Assembly: GCF_000278725.1 (NCBI RefSeq)
Contig: NZ_ALCA01000028.1
Location: forward strand, 1 to 23,847
Origin: Actinomyces sp. ICM47
Lineage (GTDB): Bacteria > Actinomycetota > Actinomycetes > Actinomycetales > Actinomycetaceae
Direction: 5' to 3'
Length of the DNA: 23,847 nucleotides
The stretch's first letter is position 1. The number at the start of each line of letters is the position of its first letter. This document shows positions 8,472-15,264 of this stretch, piece after piece. A program made the position numbers and the translations under genes. Below the pieces are notes generated by a model that saw only the letters and a list, made by a program, of their open reading frames with translations, was not told the DNA's origin and searched no databases.

Positions 8472-9104
8472 ATGACCGTGCGTATGGCCGTCGTCATCGA
8501 CTATCAGAACGTTCACCTCACAGCCGCTCAACTCTTTCTGCCCGGCCGCCGTATCGAGGAGAGCCTGATCGACCCGTTTCGGTTCGCGAAGCAACTTGCG
8601 AAGGCACGCAACAGTGACGGCTTGCACGAGGTCGAAGTTTCTCGTGTCGAAGTATTTCGCGGATTTCCAATCCAAGCTGACGACCCAGATGGATATCGCC
8701 GGAACCTCGAACAAAAGTCGAAGTGGGAGTACGGTCATCACGGCGTGGTCTCAGTAACCCTACGACCTCTCAAATACAACTGGGAATGGTTTGATGGACG
8801 CAAAATTCCTGTCCGTTCAACACGCAGGGAAAAAGGTGTTGATGTCATGTGTGCTCTCGCACTCGTTCGACTCGCACGATCAGGAAACTACGACGTAGTT
8901 ACCCTCGCATCACGAGACACAGACCTTGCCCCCGCCCTTGACGAGGCACACAAACTCCAAGCTGCGAAGATTGAAGCTGCAAAGTGGTACGACCCCTCTG
9001 ACAGGAGAACATTCGGCAACATCAAAACAGATGCACGGATCTGGACAACTTCCATGAAGCGCGAGCACTTCATAGCTTCGCTAGACCCTCACGAATACCT
9101 ATAA
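8472..9104 (+). CDS. NYN-domain protein (putative PIN-like ribonuclease)
   Basis: A 210-aa single-domain protein of the NYN (Nedd4-BP1/YacP-like nuclease) family, metal-dependent RNases with a PIN-like fold. The first acidic motif is AVVIDYQNVH at about residues 6-15. The second is KGVDVMCALALVRLA with SGNYDVVTLASRDTDLAP following (about 119-155), giving the expected cluster of conserved Asp residues. The start at 8472 is set by CCGGAGG 7 nt upstream; longer readings would run through the leader hairpin. Codon use and GC are lower than in the hydrolase that follows, suggesting a different origin. Its target is unknown. It stands alone without an obvious antitoxin, though a role in defence or RNA turnover is possible. 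Confidence 0.85.
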   Translation: MTVRMAVVIDYQNVHLTAAQLFLPGRRIEESLIDPFRFAKQLAKARNSDGLHEVEVSRVEVFRGFPIQADDPDGYRRNLEQKSKWEYGHHGVVSVTLRPLKYNWEWFDGRKIPVRSTRREKGVDVMCALALVRLARSGNYDVVTLASRDTDLAPALDEAHKLQAAKIEAAKWYDPSDRRTFGNIKTDARIWTTSMKREHFIASLDPHEYL

Positions 9105-9146
9105 GGTCAACGACCAACTCAATGGTCTCAATACTTGAGCGACGCC

Positions 9147-9932
9147 ATGAAGATGCACACCTACGGGGACTATGGGGACGACTCCCCCACCGTCCTGCTC
9201 GTTCACCCGATGCTGTCCTCGGCCTCGCGTATGAAGGCCGCGGTCGCCGACCACATGGGCTCGGGGCTGCGTTTCCTCATACCGGACCTGTCCGCCCACG
9301 GGGACGAGACCTCGGCCCCCTACATGTCGGCGGCGGCCGAGGCGGCGGCGATCCACGAGTGGCTGACGTCCCACGAGGTGCGTTGCCTGTCTCTGGGTTT
9401 CGGGGCGTCGCTCGGCGGGGTCGTGTTCTTCGAGCTACTGCGCTTTCCCGATCTGTCGTTCGACCGCCTCTTCATCGAAGGCGTGAGCTTCTACTCGGGA
9501 GGGCCGATCTCGAGGGCGGGCGGCGCAATCCTGAGCCGCATCATGGTCGCGAAGCACCGCAAGGCCATGCGCGATCCCGAGGCAGGAGTTCGCAAGCTCG
9601 CGCGGCTCTTCGGCGAAGAGGTCGCCCGCCCCATGGCTGAGAGCCTTGCCATAATGAGTGAGGAGAGCATTCGGGCAATCGTGCGTGACTGCTCGCGGGT
9701 CGCCCTGCCACGCCTCTCCCCCGACGTTCAGCGCCGCTGCACGTTCGCGTATGGGGAGAAAGACTCGGACCTACGACTGGCGCGGCGCACGGTTCCGCGC
9801 CTCTACCCCGGCGCAGAGCTGGTCGTGTGGCCGGGCTGGGGACACTGTGGGCGCATGAGCCGCGACTCGCGCGCCTACGGGGCGATGCTCCGGGGCTTCG
9901 CCCTGGGCTCGGCACCTACTGATCGTTCGTGA
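9147..9932 (+). CDS. Alpha/beta-hydrolase fold protein
   Basis: A protein of about 261 aa with the alpha/beta-hydrolase signature. The oxyanion HP motif is LLVHPMLSS, the nucleophile elbow is GFGASLGG (Ser within G-A-S-L-G), the acid is probably Asp in YGEKDSDL, and the catalytic His is in GWGHCGRM near the C-terminus. The substrate cannot be told from sequence. The start is uncertain: an ATG at 9147 is used here, with a TTG at 9135 and an ATG at 9153 as alternatives, and none has a good Shine-Dalgarno. It begins 42 nt after the NYN gene in the same direction and its last 17 nt overlap the convergent methyltransferase gene. GC content is high and host-like. Confidence 0.82.
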   Translation: MKMHTYGDYGDDSPTVLLVHPMLSSASRMKAAVADHMGSGLRFLIPDLSAHGDETSAPYMSAAAEAAAIHEWLTSHEVRCLSLGFGASLGGVVFFELLRFPDLSFDRLFIEGVSFYSGGPISRAGGAILSRIMVAKHRKAMRDPEAGVRKLARLFGEEVARPMAESLAIMSEESIRAIVRDCSRVALPRLSPDVQRRCTFAYGEKDSDLRLARRTVPRLYPGAELVVWPGWGHCGRMSRDSRAYGAMLRGFALGSAPTDRS

Positions 9933-10518
9933 AGGAGGCGATCACGCAGGGAATTCGACCACGCACGACGCGGTAGGTGACGCCCGTGCAGCCCATGCGC
10001 TCAAAGAACGCCTGGTACGAGGCCGGATCAAAGTGCTCCTGGAAGTGCACACCGAATCGGGAGATTAGCCTCAGAAACATGGTGTGCGCGCGTTTCTTGG
10101 GAATCACGTAGGTGGGCACGATGATCGTGCCGCCCGGGCGCACGACCCGCTTGATCTCCTTGAGCGCATCGCCCGGTTCAGGCAGCAAGTGGATGACATT
10201 GCCCGCCACGACGGCATCGAACGAGTCGTCCGCGTAGTGCAAGTCGGTAATATCCGCCTGCTCGACGACGACGTGCGGGAACCGTGCGAGCTTCTTGCGT
10301 GCCTGCTTGAGCATCCCCTCGGAGTAGTCGGTCGCGACCACGGAGGCACATGTGGGGGCGATGGCTGCGGTGATCGCCCCCGTGCCGCACGCACATTCGA
10401 GCACGGTGTCACCGGGGCGGATCAACCGGGCAACGGCTGTCCCCGTCGCTGCGTACACTGCCCGGTTTGCCGTGTTGACGACGACGTCATAGAGAGGGGC
10501 GACCCGATCCCAGATCAT
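9916..10518 (-). CDS. Class I SAM-dependent methyltransferase (UbiE/COQ5-like)
   Basis: A 200-aa Rossmann-fold methyltransferase. Motif I is VLECACGTGAIT (about residues 39-50). An acidic residue ends strand 2 in VVATDYSEGML. Motif II/III segments are QADITDLHYADDSFDAVVAGNVIHLL and VVRPGGTIIVPTYV. The N-terminal WDRVAPLYD is the usual start of UbiE-like enzymes acting on small molecules. GGAGG lies 6 nt before the ATG. It follows the NADAR gene by 43 nt on the same strand, so the two are probably co-transcribed. Its 3' end overlaps the convergent hydrolase by 17 nt. A truncated second copy lies at 11433-11648. The substrate is unknown. Confidence 0.88.
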   Translation of the reverse strand: MIWDRVAPLYDVVVNTANRAVYAATGTAVARLIRPGDTVLECACGTGAITAAIAPTCASVVATDYSEGMLKQARKKLARFPHVVVEQADITDLHYADDSFDAVVAGNVIHLLPEPGDALKEIKRVVRPGGTIIVPTYVIPKKRAHTMFLRLISRFGVHFQEHFDPASYQAFFERMGCTGVTYRVVRGRIPCVIASFTNDQ

Positions 10519-10561
10519 CTTGTTCCTCCACTATCGAACAAAGTGACAGGTCAACGAAAAC

Positions 10562-11206
10562 CTAATGATACCCGAGTTCCAGAAATGCTCGAGGTGACTG
10601 CAAGGCATCTGCCAGAAGCCCCGCCCGGGCAAGACCCACAACTTTGGCCACAGACCTTGCCTGACAGTTGATCGACCGCTCCGGATTATGCTCAATATCG
10701 GTGAATGCATCGAACATCATAACCTGCTCAACGAGCTTGTCATGACGACAGAGCGCAGACGCGTACAACCAGTCGTAAAAATAAGTCTTCGGCTCTAATG
10801 GGAATTCATGCTCAAAATACTTGAATCCAACGAGCTTTCCACTTTCCCTCAATCGCCGATCTGATTTTGCCGCACGACTCGAGGCATTGAGCAGATCAAC
10901 ATACGGTCCCCCATGCAGAAATACTTTTGAAGCCTGGAAAGCACATTCAACACTGCAACTTCCACGTCCTGGATGCTCAATCATCAAATTGAACGCGCTT
11001 AACTGAACGCCAAGGTCTCTTTCACTCTTGGACGACACCTCCAGAACGCGCGACGAAGGAAACCTAGCCACATACGACGCATGCAAACTCGCAATCGAAC
11101 GCTGCTTCTGCTGAATAGAAGATCCAGAAAACTGCTCAAAATCCAGAGATACTTCCGAAACATACGGTTTATCAGAGTCAGGCACAAAGACAGGCCGACG
11201 AGCCAT
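10562..11206 (-). CDS. NADAR-family protein of the DarT1-associated antitoxin type (orphan)
   Basis: A 214-aa protein resembling the DarT1-associated NADAR antitoxin family. Characterised members remove ADP-ribose from guanosine bases and so counter the DarT1 DNA ADP-ribosyltransferase. Visible family-like blocks are the N-terminal ARRPVFVPDSD, LEVSSKSERDLGVQLSAFNL (about 55-75), VECAFQASKVF followed by GGPY (about 86-102), GFKYFEHEFPLEPKTYFYDWLY (about 127-148), and the C-terminal NPERSINCQARSVAKVVGLAR. The start has AAAGGGG 6 nt upstream. No DarT1 (DUF4433) gene is seen on either strand nearby, so the antitoxin appears to be an orphan. The gene is clearly more AT-rich than its neighbours, a sign of transfer. 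Family call is from recognised motifs; activity is inferred. Confidence 0.8.
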   Translation of the reverse strand: MARRPVFVPDSDKPYVSEVSLDFEQFSGSSIQQKQRSIASLHASYVARFPSSRVLEVSSKSERDLGVQLSAFNLMIEHPGRGSCSVECAFQASKVFLHGGPYVDLLNASSRAAKSDRRLRESGKLVGFKYFEHEFPLEPKTYFYDWLYASALCRHDKLVEQVMMFDAFTDIEHNPERSINCQARSVAKVVGLARAGLLADALQSPRAFLELGYH

Positions 11207-11432
11207 GACGAGCCCCTTTCTCGCTCAACACAGTATTCCGATCAAGGAAAGCAAAACACTCAAACTCTCCAGAATCTTCACTTCCACTGACCGCAAATGC
11301 TTTCACAATTGTTCAGTCTGCGCAACCTTGCGCGCTCATGTTACGAATTTATGCCGCACAAACAAGTCGCTTCACTCCTCTGTGAACCCATTCTGGTATC
11401 AGACTCTCTTTTTGTTCTCACACGCGTTCGCA

Positions 11433-11648
11433 TTAGGTCGGCGCACCGAGTTCGAGGTGCGCGCGGACCGGAACGATGGCGGCGCCAATCGCGCCGGTGC
11501 AGCACGCACATTCAAGGACGCAGTCGTCGCGTGCGACCGCCTCACCCGTACCGTCGTAGTCGGCTCGGTTAAACGCGTTGCCGAAGAAGTCGTAGAGTGG
11601 GGCGACCCGATCCCAGAACATGCTCAGCAGCTCCGTGTGCTTGTGCAT
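11433..11648 (-). pseudogene. Truncated second copy of the methyltransferase gene
   Basis: The translation MFWDRVAPLYDFFGNAFNRA...GTGEAVA...VLECACCTGAIGAAI parallels MIWDRVAPLYDVVVNTANRA...VLECACGTGAITAAI of the intact gene at 9916-10518. The DNA around both starts is also nearly the same (both contain GGGGCGACCCGATCCCAGA). About five residues (LIRPG) are lost before motif I, the first glycine of the CGTG motif is Cys here, and homology ends about 60 codons in. It is a non-functional 5' fragment in the same orientation. The NADAR gene lies between it and the intact copy. The stretch 11207-11432 is AT-rich and has no recognisable gene. Confidence 0.75.
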
Positions 11649-11768
11649 TGCGCGAGCCTTGAGCCGTCGCAATACCGGGAATGCTACCGCGCGCGGAGGC
11701 GGCACCGGGGCAAAACGGTGTTCTGCGCACGGAGACAAATCCGCGAGGATACACGCGGACAGGTGACG

Positions 11769-11856
11769 CGGATACGGATAGGTTATTCGCATGCGGATAG
11801 GCTACTAACCTATCCACGTGTCCATAACCTATCCGCGATTTCGCTTCCTATCCGCG
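11769..11856. repeat. Cluster of five CGGATAGG / CCTATCCG units, two helical turns apart
   Basis: CGGATAGGTTA starts at 11775 and CGGATAGGCTA at 11794, 19 bp apart. The inverted form TAACCTATCC starts at 11806 and at 11825, again 19 bp apart, and TTCCTATCCG starts at 11845. A partial CGGATA precedes the set at 11769. Units 2 and 3 form a perfect inverted repeat GGATAGG-N7-CCTATCC. The cluster lies between the membrane-protein gene and the methyltransferase fragment, in the position of an upstream control region for the latter. It resembles a multi-operator or iteron array. Confidence 0.7.
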
Positions 11857-11881
11857 TCATCACTCCCGAGGCCGGGCGCGC

Positions 11882-12256
11882 TTACTGGGAACAGCACGAG
11901 TGAACCAGCACGCCAAGGCCGTGGGCCGCGAAGCCGAGCAGACTGTAGGCCACCCCGTAGATGAGGGCGCTCGCGTTAAAGAACAGGAACATCGGTGCCA
12001 GGAAGCACACGAATGGCGCGACCAACCACAGGAGGCTGAAGCCCTCCTTCACGCCGTCCCAGGTGGCGACGCACATCGCCAGGATCGGCAGGACCACCAG
12101 CAGGATCAGGAACGCGATGCTCTTCACGGCCTCGTTCGAATCCGAGACTCGCGCGAAGCTGAACCAGAGTGCTGACACCAGCAGATAGACGCCAAAGAGC
12201 GCGACGATACGAATCCAGGTTGTTTTTGTCACCCACCTCACGGATCGATGATACAT
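11882..12256 (-). CDS. Small polytopic membrane protein of unknown function
   Basis: A 124-aa protein with about four hydrophobic helices: WIRIVALFGVYLLVSALWFSF, AFLILLVVLPILAMCVA, LLWLVAPFVCFLAPMFLFF, and LIYGVAYSLLGFAAHGLGVLV. A short positively charged N-terminus precedes helix 1. No catalytic motif is visible and I do not recognise the family. The ATG at 12256 has only a weak ribosome site; a GTG eight codons later, next to GAGGTGG, is an alternative. It is followed downstream by the CGGATAGG repeat cluster. Confidence 0.65.
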   Translation of the reverse strand: MYHRSVRWVTKTTWIRIVALFGVYLLVSALWFSFARVSDSNEAVKSIAFLILLVVLPILAMCVATWDGVKEGFSLLWLVAPFVCFLAPMFLFFNASALIYGVAYSLLGFAAHGLGVLVHSCCSQ

Positions 12257-12306
12257 CAGTTATTCCAGAACAAACTGACTTGACACTTAGTCGCCATGAG
12301 CCGGAG

Positions 12307-12338
12307 TAGACGCCCTTGGACCCACGCAGCGGCGTCTA
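12307..12338 (-). terminator. Inverted repeat downstream of the DUF4041 gene
   Basis: TAGACGCC (12307-12314) and GGCGTCTA (12331-12338) form a perfect 8-bp stem with a 16-nt loop, about 20 nt after the stop of the DUF4041/GIY-YIG gene. There is no U-tract, so the terminator call is tentative. Confidence 0.35.
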
Positions 12339-12357
12339 GGTTCTAGCGGGAGCCACC

Positions 12358-13752
12358 TCAGCATCCGGCAGATGCGCGCGCTTCTTCGAGGCTGAGTCGA
12401 TACTGCTCCGCCTCTGGTTCTTCGGTGAATTCGAGGAGGTTTCCGGCGATGTCTTTGAGGGCTTCCCGAACCTCTGCGGGGGTAGCGTAGAAGAATTCGC
12501 GCCGCGCGTTGATGCGGTTGACGCGTCTGGCGGCGAAGCGGTGGTGCAGCTCAGTTTCGACGCTTACGGCATCGTCGGAGAAGAACAGGGCGTGGACATC
12601 GAAGTTGAATGGCACGGACGCGTCTCCGAGTTCGCGGACACGATCCATGGGGTCGAGGCGGCGTGTCATGCCGATCTTGACCATACGTTCGCCGAAGGAC
12701 CCGATGTTCGAGATGACGTAGACATATCCGGCGCGGCTGTTGGCCTCCCGTTTGACGACGTCATTGATGCCTTCTTCGATCTCGGCGAGCTGCTGGCGCA
12801 GCTTCTCCGCTTCGGTACTGTTGCCCGCTTCCTCAACGGCTTTCAGGACATTGAGGTAGTGCTGGCGTTCTTTTTCGAGACGTTCGCGTTCGGCCCGGAG
12901 TTCCTTCTCAGCGCGCGCCTGTTCGCGTAGTCGCGCGCGCTCTTCACGCTCGGCTTCTTTCTCAGCTTTCTTAGCGTTCTGGTACTGGAGCGTGAGCTCG
13001 AGTTCCTTGATGCGCAGCCGGTGGTAGTGGAAGTTGATCTGGAGGTTGATAAGTGCACCAAGTTTAACTATCTGATCCCGGGCCCTTTCAAGTCGGTTGC
13101 GGGCAACATTCCCATTACCTGCCTTAACGGTGAGGACGCAGTTCTCCGCCTCGGCATTGTAGGCGCGGAGCATCATTTTCGCCATATCGCGCACGAACTT
13201 GCGGCCCTTCGTCTTGGAGTTGTTGAAAGTGAAGGTTTCACTCGCATCGACTGCGGCACCTGTACGGATCATTTCTTTGATCGTGGCTCGAACCTCGTCA
13301 AGCTGTTCTTTCAGCGCGACTGACGAGGCGGCGGGACTTTCGTAGTCGGTCCACCCGACATCGAGCATCTTGATGCCCTCGTCGTAGCGGATCCCGAGGG
13401 CGCGCAGCTCCTCCTTCTGCTCCACTGTCTTTGCTGTGACACGCGCGAGTTTCGCCTCGCTCCTTTCGACTTCCTTGTTGATATCGCGAAGACGCTTCTC
13501 CGCAGCTGCCTGCTCCTGAGCGAGTTGCGTGGCATACTGCGCGTGCTGCTGGTGGAGAGACGCAATAGCGGCTTCCTGCTCTTGGCGCGTCTGCTCGACA
13601 AGAGCGCGCATCCTCGTAATCTCGCCGCCACCTGCCCGCTCAATGAGGCCCGACAGCTCGGCGATGGTGCGTTGCGCGTCGTTGTACTGCTGTTCCCCAA
13701 TCGCGAGTCTCTGCTGTAGTTCTGCGATTTGTTTGCCTCCGAAGATGGGCAT
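12358..13752 (-). CDS. DUF4041 and GIY-YIG (Mug113/T5orf172) nuclease-domain protein, SNIPE-like
   Basis: A 464-aa protein. Residues 1-115 are a heptad-rich coiled coil. About 115-265 is DUF4041-like (LRALGIRYDEGIKMLDVGW..., FNNSKTKGRKFVRDMAKMMLRAYNAEAENCV). A second long charged coiled coil spans about 255-335. The C-terminal nuclease domain (about 338-435) is of the Mug113/T5orf172 branch of GIY-YIG enzymes: YVYVISN, VKIGMTRRLDPMDRVRELGDASVPFNFDVHALFFSDDA, ELHHRF, RREFF. DUF4041 plus Mug113 is the architecture reported for SNIPE, an anti-phage nuclease anchored in the membrane that cuts incoming phage DNA. No N-terminal membrane helix is visible here, so this homologue would be soluble or recruited otherwise. 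AGGAGG lies 10 nt before the ATG. A defence role is inferred from domain content and the neighbouring NADAR gene. Confidence 0.87.
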   Translation of the reverse strand: MPIFGGKQIAELQQRLAIGEQQYNDAQRTIAELSGLIERAGGGEITRMRALVEQTRQEQEAAIASLHQQHAQYATQLAQEQAAAEKRLRDINKEVERSEAKLARVTAKTVEQKEELRALGIRYDEGIKMLDVGWTDYESPAASSVALKEQLDEVRATIKEMIRTGAAVDASETFTFNNSKTKGRKFVRDMAKMMLRAYNAEAENCVLTVKAGNGNVARNRLERARDQIVKLGALINLQINFHYHRLRIKELELTLQYQNAKKAEKEAEREERARLREQARAEKELRAERERLEKERQHYLNVLKAVEEAGNSTEAEKLRQQLAEIEEGINDVVKREANSRAGYVYVISNIGSFGERMVKIGMTRRLDPMDRVRELGDASVPFNFDVHALFFSDDAVSVETELHHRFAARRVNRINARREFFYATPAEVREALKDIAGNLLEFTEEPEAEQYRLSLEEARASAGC

Positions 13753-13768
13753 GGCTTCTTTGCCTCCT

Positions 13769-13819
13769 CATACGTTGTATGACGTGATGCACCGTACCAG
13801 TGACGGTTTTCTGGGACAA
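13769..13819 (-). promoter_or_regulatory. Candidate promoter and palindromic operator of the DUF4041 gene
   Basis: On the minus strand TTGTCC (13819-13814), a 17-nt spacer and TACGGT (13796-13791) form a modest promoter. Just after its predicted start point comes CATAC-GTT-GTATG (13769-13781), a perfect 5+5 palindrome touching the AGGAGG ribosome site. A protein bound there could block transcription or translation of the nuclease gene. Confidence 0.4.
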
Positions 13820-14220
13820 GCATACCCATGAGCATGAGCATCGCCTCGTCGACAAGGCAAACGAAACTGGGGCTTGATTTTCTGGTTAAAGGACATGTCG
13901 TGTTGCTGGGGTTCGTGCTTCGTGTGCCTTGGTGTGGCTTTCTTGCTATCTGGGGCCTGCGTGATTGCCCTTCGTGAGGGCGCGTCGGGTTGCTCAGCTG
14001 GGTCACGTCGCCACAGTGCAGATCCACCGCGTACAATCCGACGAAATTAGGCCATTTTCGGTCAACGTGTCTGCACTATGGCAGCATCCAGGCACGATAA
14101 GCGGTGCGTGTGCATAGGCAGGCATAAGGTCGAGATGCGCGCAGTCCAACACCATGGCGCGCTCGCAGATACCCCTCTCGCCATGCGCTTTAACCTCCCT
14201 TGATGCGCACGCGAACCCGC
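13820..14220. other. Non-coding spacer
   Basis: Between the promoter region of the DUF4041 gene and the 20-bp repeat array I see no reading frame with a ribosome site or recognisable protein similarity on either strand, and no RNA gene. Confidence 0.5.
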
Positions 14221-14340
14221 TAACTGGAGCCTGGGCCTCCTTATCCGCACGTGGGCCTGCTATTCCGAGCCTGGGCAACCCCGCCCACGTGCGGAACAGA
14301 CGGCCCACGTGCGGAACAGGCGGCCCACGTGCCGGACGCG
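14221..14340. repeat. Six-unit, 20-bp-phased array built on GCCCACGTGCGG, in head-to-head orientation
   Basis: Six consecutive 20-bp units start at 14221, 14241, 14261, 14281, 14301 and 14321. The last three read (C)CGCCCACGTGCGGAACAG-like sequence. The first three carry the same element reversed (for example TTATCCGCACGTGGGCCTGC). Units 2, 4, 5 and 6 hold the self-complementary CACGTG; units 1 and 3 have AGCCTGGGC variants. The two halves can fold on each other. No gene overlaps it convincingly. Confidence 0.75.
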
Positions 14341-14506
14341 TTGGTGTCGCGCGTGGCAAACCCGCAACGAATCATAGGACAGCAGCGCCAGCCTAATCCC
14401 ACCACGCGCGCACACCACCACACAGACCCTTGCTACACACATCCTAGAGAACAGCCAATAGCACAGATGCGACGACTGCCAACCCAAGGAATTAACAATA
14501 TTTTCC

Positions 14507-14535
14507 TTGCACTGAACGGGGTCAGACACTAAAAT
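14507..14535 (+). promoter_or_regulatory. Promoter giving a leaderless transcript
   Basis: TTGCAC (14507-14512), an exact 17-nt spacer and TAAAAT (14530-14535) make a strong sigma70-like promoter. The ATG of the next gene starts at 14543, 7 nt after the -10 box, so the mRNA would start at or within a base or two of the start codon. No Shine-Dalgarno is present, consistent with leaderless translation. Confidence 0.75.
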
Positions 14536-14542
14536 CTAGTTT

Positions 14543-14926
14543 ATGAGTAACCTAGGACCCTATCAGGAGTTCACCACACAAGCTAAGGCAGCTGGCGGGG
14601 TGGGCGCATTACTGGACACAATCAAACGCGACGCCGTTTCAGAAGCCGCTCCTAAGTATGAACGAAGGGGCGTCATTGTTGGTGCCATAATCACGGCTGC
14701 TGCTTTTGGGATAGCAAAGCTTCTCCGTAGCAAGCAGCACGAGCGTGAACAGAACAGCAGAAACGCGAAGAAAGCTGAGAAGGCTCTCCACGCACTCACT
14801 GATTTTTCCTCACGATCAACAAACTGTGGGGAAGGAAGCAAGCCAGAGCAGATCGATACCCCAGAATCAACAGATTCCCCAAGCCAGGCTAACGACAAAG
14901 GAGTTAATGATGCCAACAGGTCCTAG
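14543..14926 (+). CDS. Small single-pass membrane protein of unknown function
   Basis: A 127-aa protein with one hydrophobic helix (RGVIVGAIITAAAFGIAKLL, about residues 42-61). An amphipathic N-terminus precedes it. It is followed by a highly charged, Lys/Glu-rich stretch (RSKQHEREQNSRNAKKAEKALHAL) and a disordered Ser/Thr/Asp-rich tail. No family is recognised. It begins at a leaderless promoter, and its 3' end overlaps the next gene by 20 nt, so the two form an operon and are probably translationally coupled. Base composition is lower in GC than the chromosome around it. Confidence 0.7.
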   Translation: MSNLGPYQEFTTQAKAAGGVGALLDTIKRDAVSEAAPKYERRGVIVGAIITAAAFGIAKLLRSKQHEREQNSRNAKKAEKALHALTDFSSRSTNCGEGSKPEQIDTPESTDSPSQANDKGVNDANRS

Positions 14927-15140
14927 CCACTATGTTATCCGCCGCGAAAATGGCCCCAGTTCACAGTGGGATGAGCCATGCCGCTGCATGATCGGTTCAG
15001 ATCACGACCCCGACGGTTACACCATTTCACAGATGGACTTTGAGCGCTGGGATAGGGAGGAAGGCCGCTACCGCGCAAACCCTGATTGTCCAGTCTGCGG
15101 AGGCGATGGAGCATGTGCACTGTGCGAAGGTGACGATTAA
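14907..15140 (+). CDS. Small CxxC zinc-ribbon-like protein
   Basis: A 77-aa acidic protein. The C-terminus carries CPVCGGDGACALCEG, a CxxC-x5-CxxC arrangement like half of a DnaJ-type zinc finger; a further Cys pair (PCRC) lies near residue 27. AAAGGAG at 14897-14903 precedes two adjacent ATGs: 3 nt to the first (14907), 6 nt to the second (14910), so the second may be used. The gene starts inside the end of the upstream membrane-protein gene. Function is unknown; zinc binding is inferred from the cysteines. Confidence 0.7.
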   Translation: MMPTGPSHYVIRRENGPSSQWDEPCRCMIGSDHDPDGYTISQMDFERWDREEGRYRANPDCPVCGGDGACALCEGDD

Positions 15141-15220
15141 TTCTCAATTTGAATGCACAAAGCACCCTCATGCTCGGACCAGCTTTCAGCAGTTCATGAG
15201 CTACTACTGTCAACCGATAG

Positions 15221-15256
15221 ATAAAATCCCCGGGCTTCCAGCGGAAGCCCGGGGAT
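15221..15256 (-). terminator. Intrinsic terminator of ssrA
   Basis: The arms ATCCCCGGGCTTCC (15226-15239) and GGAAGCCCGGGGAT (15243-15256) make a perfect 14-bp stem with a 3-nt loop. On the minus strand the stem is followed by TTTTAT. It sits 8 nt beyond the tmRNA 3' end. Confidence 0.9.
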
Positions 15257-15264
15257 GGGATGTG

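Noticed and set aside
11205..11903. Plus-strand open frame of 232 codons opposite the methyltransferase fragment
   Set aside because: The minus strand shows clear homology to the intact methyltransferase; the plus frame has no family resemblance and crosses the repeat cluster.
13311..14036. Minus-strand open frame of 241 codons overlapping the DUF4041 gene start
   Set aside because: Out of frame with the supported coiled-coil protein, Ser/Arg-rich, and without a ribosome site.
14221..14340. 20-bp array considered as CRISPR
   Set aside because: No unique spacers, units change orientation at the midpoint, and no cas genes are nearby.
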